Source: Bog-756 sp963738545
GTDB taxonomy: Bacteria; Actinomycetota; Acidimicrobiia; Acidimicrobiales; RAAP-2
Direction of reading: 5' to 3'
Assembly (NCBI GenBank): GCA_963738545.1
Contig: CAVTXA010000009.1
Span: 744,001-808,000, forward strand
DNA length: 64,000 nt
A model generated the notes under the pieces. That model did no database searches. It was not told the origin of the DNA and saw only the letters and a program-made list of their open reading frames with translations. Shown here piece after piece: positions 57,337-64,000 of this stretch (position 1 is its first letter; each line of letters starts with the position of its first letter). Made by a program: the position numbers and the translations under genes.

Positions 57337-58139
57337 GCGACCCAACCGGCACTCCGGCGGGAACGGACCCGGCGACGGGAGCCGACCGCCCCACCCACAC
57401 GCTGAACGGCACCGCGCCGGACTTCGACGTGGCCGCCCGGGCCGCCGAGGCCGATCTGCCCACCGGGCCGGAGAAGACGGCCCTGGTGCGCTCCATGTTC
57501 GACACCATCGCCCCCCGCTACGACCTGGTCAACCGCGTGATGACCTTCGGACTCGACGTGCGCTGGCGCCGGCAGTCGGCCCGGGCCCTCGGCCTTCCCG
57601 CCGGGTCGCGGGTGCTCGACCTGGCCTGCGGGACCGGGGACTTCCTCCGCATCCTGTCGGACGCGGGACTGGCCCCATTCGGCATGGACCTGTCGTGGGG
57701 GATGCTCCAGGCCAACGGCACCGGGCTGCCGTTGGCCCAGGCCGACGGGGCCGCCCTGCCCCTCACGACGGCGGCGGTGGACGGGATCACCTGTGGCTAC
57801 GCCCTCCGGAACTTCACCGAACTCGCCGCGGTGTTCGGCGAGTTCGGCCGAGTGGTCCGACCCGGCGGCCGGATCAGCCTCCTCGAGGTGGCCGAGCCGG
57901 ACAACGGGCTGCTCCAGATCGGGCACCGGATCTGGTTCCGCAAGGTCGTGCCGGTCGTCGGGGGCCTGCTCTCCGACGGTGCCGCCTACCGGTACCTTCC
58001 CCGATCCACCGCCTACCTTCCCGGCACCACCGAGCTCCGCTCGATGCTGGCCGTCGCCGGCTTCTCGTCGGTGAACCAACGACCCCTGTCGGGAGGCCTG
58101 AGCCAACTCATCACCGCCACCCGGACAGGTCGGCCGTGA
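57333..58139 (+). CDS. menG: Demethylmenaquinone methyltransferase
   Basis: A 268-residue UbiE/MenG SAM-dependent methyltransferase for the last step of menaquinone synthesis. A ~45-residue low-complexity lead precedes VRSMFDTIAPRYDLVNRVMTFGLD. The SAM motif is VLDLACGTGDFLRIL, and TCGYALRNFTEL corresponds to the family's GLRN segment. YRYLPRSTAYLPGTTEL is near the C-terminus. Coupled by overlaps to the regulator upstream and menF downstream. Confidence 0.93.
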   Translation: MSDPTGTPAGTDPATGADRPTHTLNGTAPDFDVAARAAEADLPTGPEKTALVRSMFDTIAPRYDLVNRVMTFGLDVRWRRQSARALGLPAGSRVLDLACGTGDFLRILSDAGLAPFGMDLSWGMLQANGTGLPLAQADGAALPLTTAAVDGITCGYALRNFTELAAVFGEFGRVVRPGGRISLLEVAEPDNGLLQIGHRIWFRKVVPVVGGLLSDGAAYRYLPRSTAYLPGTTELRSMLAVAGFSSVNQRPLSGGLSQLITATRTGRP

Positions 58140-59509
58140 CCCCGCCCACCGGCGCCCTGGTGGCGGTCCGCCTACCCCTCGATCCGGGGCCGGCCATCGA
58201 GCCCTTCGCCCTGGCCGGAGCGACCGGCATCGTGTTCCGCACCGCCGAGCGGACCCTGGTCGGGCTGGGCCGGGCGCTCACCTTCACCCTCCCCCACGGG
58301 CTCGACGACACCACGGCGGTCGATGCGGTCACCCGGTCGATGGCCGCCGTGCCGTGCGACGACCGGTTCGACCCCACCACGTCCGGGGTGATCGCCTTCG
58401 CCGCCCTCCCCTTCGACCGTTCCCGACCGGGGACGCTGGTGGTCCCGGCGATCACCTACGGCGCCGAGCCCTCCGGGGAGGAGTGGGTCACCGTCGTCGC
58501 CTCCCACGGCGCCGGCCTTCCCGAGACCTCGGACGGGCTGCGCTCCTGGCTCGTCGACCACACCGCGGACGATGCCGTGCGCTCCGGTGCCGGGCGCAGT
58601 CCGGGTGCCCGGACGGCGGTGGTCCGGCGTCCGACCATCGTGCCCCACACGTCGGACTCGTCCTTCGAGTCGATGGTGGCCGAGTCGGTCCGGGCGGTCG
58701 AGAACGACGAGGTGGCCAAAGTCGTGGTCTCCCGCCAGGTCGACGTGCGGATGGACGAGCCCATCGACGTGGCCGACCTGCTCCGTCGCTGGCACCGGCT
58801 CGAGCCCACGGCCTCGTTCTTCTCCATGCCCACATCCCGCGGTCAGCTCGTCGGGGCGAGCCCGGAGCTCCTCGTGGAGCGCTCCGGGTCTCGGGTGCGG
58901 AGCCGGCCGCTGGCCGGGACCACCGACCGGACCCACCGGTCGACCAGCGTGCTGCCCCGGGAGCTCCTGGCCTCCACCAAGGACAGCGCCGAGCACCGCC
59001 TGGTGGTGGAGGCCATCGGTGCCGTCCTGGATCCGCTGTGCACCGAGCTGGACGTGCCCTCGCGCCCCGATCTGGTCCATCTCCACAACATCACCCATCT
59101 GGGGACCACGCTGGTCGGCACCCTGGCCGCGCTCCCGGACGGGTCGACCCCGACGGCCCTGGAGCTGGTGGCCGACCTGCATCCCACCCCGGCCGTGGGT
59201 GGGGTCCCACGAGACCGGGCCCTGGCTTTGATCGCCCGCCTGGAGCCCGAAGAGCGCGGTCACTTCGCCGGACCGGTGGGTTACGTGGACGCCCGGGGGG
59301 ACGGTCGTTGGATGATCGGCATCCGGGCCATGACCCTCACGGGACCCAACGCCCTGCTGGCCGCCGGCGTCGGGGTCGTCCAGGGCTCCGACCCCGGGAT
59401 GGAGCTGGTCGAGGTGAATCTCAAGTTGACCGCGGCCTTCGATGCCCTGGCCCCGGGCGTCCCCTTCACCACCGGTGACGGGCCCTCGACCCACGAGGCC
59501 GTGGGCTGA
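58136..59509 (+). CDS. menF: Isochorismate synthase
   Basis: A 457-residue chorismate-binding enzyme converting chorismate to isochorismate at the head of the menaquinone pathway. The catalytic half shows VAKVVVSRQVDVRM, VGASPELLVERSG, SRPLAGTTDRTHR, LASTKDSAEHRLVVEAIG and ELVADLHPTPAVGGVPRDRAL. This is more like MenF/EntC than TrpE or PabB, and no glutaminase partner is nearby. GTGA overlap with menG. It converges with the hydrolase gene. Confidence 0.92.
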   Translation: MTPPTGALVAVRLPLDPGPAIEPFALAGATGIVFRTAERTLVGLGRALTFTLPHGLDDTTAVDAVTRSMAAVPCDDRFDPTTSGVIAFAALPFDRSRPGTLVVPAITYGAEPSGEEWVTVVASHGAGLPETSDGLRSWLVDHTADDAVRSGAGRSPGARTAVVRRPTIVPHTSDSSFESMVAESVRAVENDEVAKVVVSRQVDVRMDEPIDVADLLRRWHRLEPTASFFSMPTSRGQLVGASPELLVERSGSRVRSRPLAGTTDRTHRSTSVLPRELLASTKDSAEHRLVVEAIGAVLDPLCTELDVPSRPDLVHLHNITHLGTTLVGTLAALPDGSTPTALELVADLHPTPAVGGVPRDRALALIARLEPEERGHFAGPVGYVDARGDGRWMIGIRAMTLTGPNALLAAGVGVVQGSDPGMELVEVNLKLTAAFDALAPGVPFTTGDGPSTHEAVG

Positions 59510-59516
59510 GGTCTGA

Positions 59517-59543
59517 GGTCTGAGGTCCTACCGGACTCAGACC
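59517..59543. terminator. Hairpin between menF and the hydrolase
   Basis: GGTCTGAG (59517-59524) pairs perfectly with CTCAGACC (59536-59543) across an 11-nt loop. The left arm sits in a short tandem repeat of TGAGGTC. The right arm overlaps the hydrolase stop. Confidence 0.5.
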
Positions 59544-60415
59544 GGGTCTGCCGCGGGATCGGCGGACGGGTCGGTCCCGGGCGTCGATCCGGCACGGTCC
59601 GCCCAGCGGATGACGCCGGCCAGGGCGGAGGGATCGTCTCGGGCCACGAAGTGTCCGGCCCGGGCCAGGATGGTCAGCTCCGCCCCGGGGATCCGTCGGG
59701 CCAGGGTCTCGGCCGCCCGGGGGGGCACCACCAGATCCCACTGGCCCGAGACCACGGCCACCGGGAGGCGCAACGCCCCGAGCGCCTCCCCGACGGCGGG
59801 CAACTCCTCGGTCAGGGCCCGCTGCTCGACCATGAAGGTCCTGCGGTGGCGGCCCAGGGCGCCGTGGGCACCACCCAGGACCCGCTGGTCGGGCAGGGAC
59901 GTGGCCACCTGCTGGCGGTAGCGGGCGGGCAGGCGACCGGTGAACCGTCGCAGTCGAGGGAGGACCTCCCCGATGCCCAACAGCCCGACGACGGTGAGGG
60001 CGTCGCCGAGGCCGGGGTAGGTCAGCCAGCGGTCGAGGGCGTTCAGGCTGTCGGGGGTACAGGCCGCGCCCACCAGCACCAGGCTCTTGACCGTGTCCGG
60101 ATGCTGGGCGGCCAGCAGCACGGCGGCCCCACCCGACCAGCTGTGGGCCACCACGGTGGCGGGCGCCGCTCGCCGGGCCACGATGAGTTCGGCGATGAGG
60201 TGGGCGTTGTCCGCCAGGCCGCGTGCCTCGCCCGTCGAGGCGCCGTAGCCGATCCGGTCCGGGGCCAGTACCCGAAACTCCGGGGTGAGCAGCTCGGTGA
60301 CGGCATCCCACGACGCCCCGGAGCCGGGCTGTCCGTGGAGGAGGACGACCGGGTTGCCGGACCCCCGGTCAATGGACGCCAGCATCTCGGGGACTCCCAC
60401 CTCCCACAGCGGCAT
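59537..60415 (-). CDS. Alpha/beta hydrolase, possible MenH
   Basis: About 292 residues with the hydrolase fold: NPVVLLHGQPGSGASWD (oxyanion hole), nucleophile Ser in VVAHSWSGGAAVLLA, Asp in VSGQWDLVVPP and His in ARAGHFVARDDP. The location beside menF suggests SHCHC synthase (MenH), but it is transcribed with the two-component system on the other strand and a general hydrolase is equally possible. The ATG at 60415 overlaps the kinase end by 47 nt; ATG 60385 would overlap by 17. Confidence 0.75.
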   Translation of the reverse strand: MPLWEVGVPEMLASIDRGSGNPVVLLHGQPGSGASWDAVTELLTPEFRVLAPDRIGYGASTGEARGLADNAHLIAELIVARRAAPATVVAHSWSGGAAVLLAAQHPDTVKSLVLVGAACTPDSLNALDRWLTYPGLGDALTVVGLLGIGEVLPRLRRFTGRLPARYRQQVATSLPDQRVLGGAHGALGRHRRTFMVEQRALTEELPAVGEALGALRLPVAVVSGQWDLVVPPRAAETLARRIPGAELTILARAGHFVARDDPSALAGVIRWADRAGSTPGTDPSADPAADPV

Positions 60416-62051
60416 CCCCCTCAACGGGGACGACCGAGTCGGTGACTACGGCGGGGACTGCGTCCCCTGGCTGGGGGGACGGGTGGGATCCGTTGGGCAC
60501 GGTCCGCTCGGCGCCGACCACCACCCGGCCGGCGTGGGCCTCGTCGTGGGCGACCCGACCACCGGGGTCGTTTTGGAGCACGGCACCGTTGTCGACACCC
60601 GGTGCGGCGTGGGCACCGAAGACGGGGAGGTCCACAGTGAAGGTGGAGCCCTGTCCTTCGGCGGTGGCCACCGTGGCGCTGCCCCCGAACGTGCGGGCCA
60701 ACGTGGCCACGATGAACAGCCCGAGCCCCGACCCACCGTCGAGGCGGTTGCTGTCGCCCCGGTAGAACCGGTCGAACACGTGTTGGGCCTGTTCGGGTCC
60801 CATACCCGGGCCGCGGTCGCGTACCTCGAGCACGGCCCGCTCCCCGTGGACGGCCACCCCGACCTCGACCGGGGTCCCCGCCGGGGTGTGGGCCAGTGCG
60901 TTGTCCACCAGGTTGTGCACCATCTGATGGAGTCGGGCCTCGTCCCCCGAGACGGGGACCGTGCCCCGGGCCACCAGTTCGATGGTCCGGGTGCCGTGGG
61001 TGATCCGGGCGTCCTCCACGGCATCGGCGGCGACGGCGGCCAGATCCACTCGGTGCTGGGACGGCTCGGGGCCTTCGCCCTCCCGGGCCAGGACGGCCAG
61101 GTCCCCGACCAGCGACCCCATCCGTTCCGCCTCCTTTTCGATCCGGGACAGGGCCCGATCGCGGGCCAGCTCGTCGCCGAGCGCATCCTTGCGCAGCAGC
61201 TCGGCGTACCCCCGGATCGACGTGAGCGGGGTGCGCAACTCGTGCGAGGCGTCGGAGAGGAAACTGCGCAGCCGCTCTTCGGACCGGGCCCGCTGGGCGA
61301 ACGCCGTCTCGATCTGGGCCAGCATGCCGTTGAGGGCGCGTCCCAGGCGGGCGATCTCGCCGTCGCCCTCGGTGGGCTCCACCCGGCGGGTCAGATCGCC
61401 GGCGGCGATGGCATCGGCCTCGGTGGCCATGGCCTCGAGGGGTCGGAGGCCCTGGCGGATCAGGAGGGCCATGAGGACGAGCAGGGCCACCAGGAGCCCG
61501 AGGGAGACGGCCAGCTCGATGGTGCGCAGTGAGTTGAGGGTGGCCGTGACCGTGGTCAACGACGTGGCCACCACCAGGGTCTCCCCTTGGACCGACACTG
61601 CCTGCAGCCGGTACTGGGGGCCGCCGCCGACCGATCCAACCGTCACCGAGCCCGACGACGGCCGGTAGGCCTGGCCCGAGGGGTGGGTGGCCGTGCCGGC
61701 CGTGTCGTCGGAGGGACGGACCGGGAGGGTCACCGGCAGCACCGGGGCCGGGTCCGACCCGCCCAGGGTGTCCGAGGGTCGGGACACCACCACGTGGCCC
61801 GTGGGACCGATCAGCTCCACGTAGACCTCGGGGTCGACGTGGGTGCCGATCGATGCCGGTGTGATGGTGTAGCCACGCTCGTGGGCCCGGATCACGTAGC
61901 TGGACATCTGGCGGCTGGCCGAGTTCAGCTGATCGTCCACCCGTCCGTAGAGATACGAGTGGAGCGACGTGAGGGTGATGATGTCGAGGGCGGCCAGTCC
62001 GACTGCCACCAACCCGATCATGGTGACCAGGAGCCGGCGGCGGAGCCTCAC
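60369..62051 (-). CDS. HAMP sensor histidine kinase
   Basis: A 560-residue kinase. TM1 is about residues 5-28, an extracytoplasmic domain of ~130 residues follows, TM2 is LAVSLGLLVALLVLMALLI, then a HAMP linker. H-box SDASHELRTPLTSIRGYAEL, N-box MVHNLVDNALAHT, G1 VRDRGPGMGPEQ, G2 GGSGLGLFIV. A ~70-residue disordered tail is present. The GTG overlaps the regulator stop. Confidence 0.92.
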   Translation of the reverse strand: MRLRRRLLVTMIGLVAVGLAALDIITLTSLHSYLYGRVDDQLNSASRQMSSYVIRAHERGYTITPASIGTHVDPEVYVELIGPTGHVVVSRPSDTLGGSDPAPVLPVTLPVRPSDDTAGTATHPSGQAYRPSSGSVTVGSVGGGPQYRLQAVSVQGETLVVATSLTTVTATLNSLRTIELAVSLGLLVALLVLMALLIRQGLRPLEAMATEADAIAAGDLTRRVEPTEGDGEIARLGRALNGMLAQIETAFAQRARSEERLRSFLSDASHELRTPLTSIRGYAELLRKDALGDELARDRALSRIEKEAERMGSLVGDLAVLAREGEGPEPSQHRVDLAAVAADAVEDARITHGTRTIELVARGTVPVSGDEARLHQMVHNLVDNALAHTPAGTPVEVGVAVHGERAVLEVRDRGPGMGPEQAQHVFDRFYRGDSNRLDGGSGLGLFIVATLARTFGGSATVATAEGQGSTFTVDLPVFGAHAAPGVDNGAVLQNDPGGRVAHDEAHAGRVVVGAERTVPNGSHPSPQPGDAVPAVVTDSVVPVEGDAAVGGGSPRDAGVH

Positions 62052-62740
62052 GGCCGGGGCTCTCGCAGGCTGTAGCCGACCCGCCGGATGGTGTGGATCA
62101 GCGGGGGGTCGTAGCAGTCGACCTTCTTGCGGAGGTAGGAGATGTAGATCTCCACGATGTTCGAGTCCCCGACGAACCCCTCGTCCCACACCGCATCGAG
62201 GATCTGGGACTTCGACAGCACCTGGCGGGCGTTGCGCAGCAGGAAGTGGAGGAGCTTGAACTCGGTGGCGGTCAGGTCGATGACCTGGTCGCCCCGCCAC
62301 ACCTCGTGGGTCCCCACGTCGACGACCAGATCGCTGAACTGCAGTCGGCCACCGTCGGGAAAGTCCTCAGGACCGGTCCGACGCAGGACGGCGCGTATCC
62401 GGGCCACCAGCTCATCGATGCTGAACGGCTTGGTCACGTAGTCGTCGCCCCGGGCCAGGCCGGCCAGTTTGTCCACAGTGGCATCCCGTGCCGTGAGGAA
62501 CAGGACCGGGGTCTCGATGTGTTCGGACCGGAGCCGGTTGCACACCTCGAACCCGTCGATGTCCGGCAGCATGACGTCCAGCACGATCAGGTCGCAGTGC
62601 CCGGCCCGGGCCTTCTCGAGGCCGTCGAAGCCGGTCGACGCCTCCTCGGTGGCGAAGCCCTCGAAGCGGAGGGCCGCCGTGACCACGTCGGTGATGTAGG
62701 GCTCGTCGTCCACCACCAGGACACGGCCGGGCTCGGTCAC
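62048..62740 (-). CDS. OmpR-family response regulator
   Basis: A 230-residue regulator with receiver residues VVDDEPYI, phosphoacceptor in LIVLDVMLPDIDGFEV, FLTARDATVDKL and YVTKPFSIDEL. The winged helix has LTATEFKLLHFLLRN and VEIYISYLRKKVD. The stretch before the Lys reads GLARGDDY instead of the usual LGADDY. Overlaps the PPM synthase stop (GTGA) and the kinase start. It thus sits in an operon PPM synthase-regulator-kinase-hydrolase. Confidence 0.92.
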   Translation of the reverse strand: MTEPGRVLVVDDEPYITDVVTAALRFEGFATEEASTGFDGLEKARAGHCDLIVLDVMLPDIDGFEVCNRLRSEHIETPVLFLTARDATVDKLAGLARGDDYVTKPFSIDELVARIRAVLRRTGPEDFPDGGRLQFSDLVVDVGTHEVWRGDQVIDLTATEFKLLHFLLRNARQVLSKSQILDAVWDEGFVGDSNIVEIYISYLRKKVDCYDPPLIHTIRRVGYSLREPRP

Positions 62741-63495
62741 GGCAACGGGGTGGCGTCCCGGGCCACCACCGGTCGCCCCCGCAGGCCCTCGACCAGTCGC
62801 AGCAGTCCCCACCAGCTCACCAGGCCGAGGGCCTCGACCACGATGATCATGGACATCTTCGACTCGCCGTCCACCCGGTCGATGAACCGGATGGGCACCT
62901 CCACCACCGAGGCTCCGGCCCGCTTGGCCTGGTAGGTCATCTCGATCTGGAACCCGTAGCCGTCGGCCCGGATCCGGTCGAGGTCGATGCGACGGAGCAC
63001 GGAAGCCGCGTAGGCCCGGAAGCCCGACGTGGCGTCGGCCACCCCGAGCCCGAGGAGTGCCGACGCATAGACGTTGCCACCCCTCGACAGTAGACGACGG
63101 TGCCAGGCCCAGTTGGGGATGACCCCTCCGGGAACGTAGCGGGAACCCACCGCCAGCTCGCACCCACCGGACAGGGCCCCCACCAGGTCGGGCAGGGCGG
63201 CGGGGTCGTGGGAGAGGTCGGCGTCCATCTCCACGCAGGCCTCGAACCCCCGGTCGAGTCCCCACCGGAAGCCGGCCCGGTAGGCGCTGCCCAGACCGGA
63301 CTTTCCTCGGCGCCGCATGATCTCGACGTTGCCCAGCTCCTTGCCCAGGACCTCGGCCGCATCGGCGGTGCCGTCGGGACTCCCGTCGTCGACCACCAGC
63401 ACGGTGGCGTCGGGCAGGGCCGTGCGGATCCGTCGGAGCACCCGGTCGATGTTCTCCACCTCGTTATAGGTGGGAAGCACCACCAGTACGTCCAT
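62737..63495 (-). CDS. Polyprenol monophosphomannose synthase-like GT2
   Basis: A 252-residue family 2 glycosyltransferase of the Dpm1/Ppm1 type, making polyprenyl-phosphate mannose from GDP-mannose for GT-C enzymes. VLVVLPTYNEVENIDRVL, VLVVDDGSPDGTADAA, metal site VEMDADLSHDP, GSRYVPGGVIPNW and the C-terminal VPIRFIDRVDGESKMS are diagnostic. It is soluble, with no Lnt-like membrane domain fused. A TAAGCT box 6 nt before the ATG suggests a leaderless start. Product would feed the GT-C proteins at 1-11 kb (inference). Confidence 0.88.
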   Translation of the reverse strand: MDVLVVLPTYNEVENIDRVLRRIRTALPDATVLVVDDGSPDGTADAAEVLGKELGNVEIMRRRGKSGLGSAYRAGFRWGLDRGFEACVEMDADLSHDPAALPDLVGALSGGCELAVGSRYVPGGVIPNWAWHRRLLSRGGNVYASALLGLGVADATSGFRAYAASVLRRIDLDRIRADGYGFQIEMTYQAKRAGASVVEVPIRFIDRVDGESKMSMIIVVEALGLVSWWGLLRLVEGLRGRPVVARDATPLP

Positions 63496-63501
63496 CGGCC
63501 C

Positions 63502-63507
63502 AGCTTA
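63502..63507 (-). promoter_or_regulatory. Leaderless -10 box (TAAGCT) for the PPM synthase operon
   Basis: A minus-strand TANNNT hexamer 6 nt before the ATG at 63495. Confidence 0.45.
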
Positions 63508-63551
63508 GGAGACCCGACCCGGTCCATCGGTGCAGGACGGGGAGCCGCGTC

Positions 63552-64000
63552 TCAGCCGGGGTCCACGACGCCGAGCTCCGCAGGATCGCCGGTGCCCCCT
63601 TCGGGGAGCGCCTGCCCCGTGTCCGGATCGACCGCCCGGGTGCGCTGCCACACCTCACGGGAGATGACCTGGACGGCCCCGGCCACCGGAATGGCCACCA
63701 GGGCCCCGGTCAGACCGCCCAGTGTGGAGCCGAAGACCCCGCCCAGGTTCGCCCCGATCAACACGGCGAGCAGCACCCAGAGCGGGTTCATCCGCACCGT
63801 GCGGCTCATGACCACGGGATAGAGGAAGTGGTTCTCCACCAGCTGGAACCCCACGAAGACGATGGCCATCACCACGCCCGATGTGGGCGAGTGGAGGAAG
63901 GCGATGAGCACGCTCGGGACTCCGGCGATCAGCCCTCCGACCAGGGGGATCATGGCCACGAGGGCCACCCACAGGCCGATGATCAGGGCAAAGGGGACCC
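63552..64000 (-). CDS. AI-2E transporter-family membrane protein (partial, runs off right edge)
   Basis: The C-terminal ~149 residues of an AI-2E/PerM-family protein. The frame stays open to the window edge. Family landmarks are MIPLVGGLIAGVPSVLIA, VGFQLVENHFLYPVVMSRTVRMNPLWVLLAVLIG, and GGVFGSTLGGLTGALVAIPVAGAVQV. A hydrophilic ~40-residue tail follows. Despite the name, most members are uncharacterised exporters or antiporters; a quorum role should not be assumed. Confidence 0.88.
   Translation of the reverse strand, partial: VPFALIIGLWVALVAMIPLVGGLIAGVPSVLIAFLHSPTSGVVMAIVFVGFQLVENHFLYPVVMSRTVRMNPLWVLLAVLIGANLGGVFGSTLGGLTGALVAIPVAGAVQVISREVWQRTRAVDPDTGQALPEGGTGDPAELGVVDPG

Noticed and set aside
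1..64000. Insertion sequences, prophage or CRISPR arrays anywhere in the window
   Set aside because: No transposase, integrase, phage or Cas-like frames and no spaced repeats were seen; composition is even throughout.

Overview
The window reads as a piece of a high-GC actinobacterial chromosome, most likely from the class Acidimicrobiia or a near relative. The pdtaR-polA-rpsA neighbourhood, the his cluster running into trpE, a mycothiol synthase (mshD) gene and a menaquinone pathway are all actinobacterial. A secreted protein with six 42-residue GYW/DGG repeats points to Acidimicrobiia. Genes overlap heavily through ATGA or GTGA, and many starts have no Shine-Dalgarno but carry a TANNNT -10 box 6-9 nt upstream, which suggests widespread leaderless transcription. 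The taxonomic call is inference from gene content; no database was searched.

Layout. 1-11 kb is an envelope polysaccharide/glycolipid region: two acyltransferases, two related GT-C membrane glycosyltransferases, a GT2 with a DUF2304 partner, an FAD oxidoreductase and a third GT-C protein. The acyltransferase/GT-C pair occurs twice in opposite orientations. 11-17 kb is a five-gene peptide-type ABC importer operon with a Tat-exported binding protein. 17-24 kb (minus strand) holds rpsA, polA, the ANTAR regulator pdtaR, a small coiled-coil gene and menC, followed by tRNA-Leu(CAA). 24.5-28.2 kb has two secreted proteins. 28.6-32.2 kb is fabD-fabG-acpP-fabF, then a UbiB-type kinase. 34-37.7 kb is trpC-F-B-A. 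38-43.6 kb has a two-component system, an SDR, an uncharacterised lipocalin-like protein and an APH-type kinase. 43.6-52.6 kb is hisD-C-B-H-A-F, a GroES-like gene, hisI, trpE and ygfZ. 53-56 kb has nth and mshD diverging from one palindrome, a VIT1-like transporter and a MaoC-like protein. 56.4-60.4 kb has a double-HTH MerR regulator coupled to menG and menF, facing an alpha/beta hydrolase. 60.4-64 kb holds a second two-component system, a polyprenol-phosphate mannose synthase and the end of an AI-2E family protein.

How the genes work together. Tryptophan and histidine synthesis are nearly complete (trpD, trpG, hisG and hisE are not in the window). Separate trpF and hisA genes mean a bifunctional PriA is not needed. 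menC, menF, menG and a possible menH supply menaquinone steps. The fab genes, PPM synthase and GT-C enzymes feed the envelope.

Four genes (polA, hisD, mshD and a Lipoprotein_15 secreted protein) are split by apparent single-base indels. Two of these lie exactly in six-base G/C runs, so base-calling error is the first explanation and real mutation the second. The most unusual items are a FabD fused to a lysine-less lipoyl-like domain, the symmetric nth/mshD palindrome carrying both start codons, a 17-bp repeat that makes a chain of ATGA-coupled mini-ORFs in front of the FAD oxidoreductase, and a GroES paralogue inside the his cluster.
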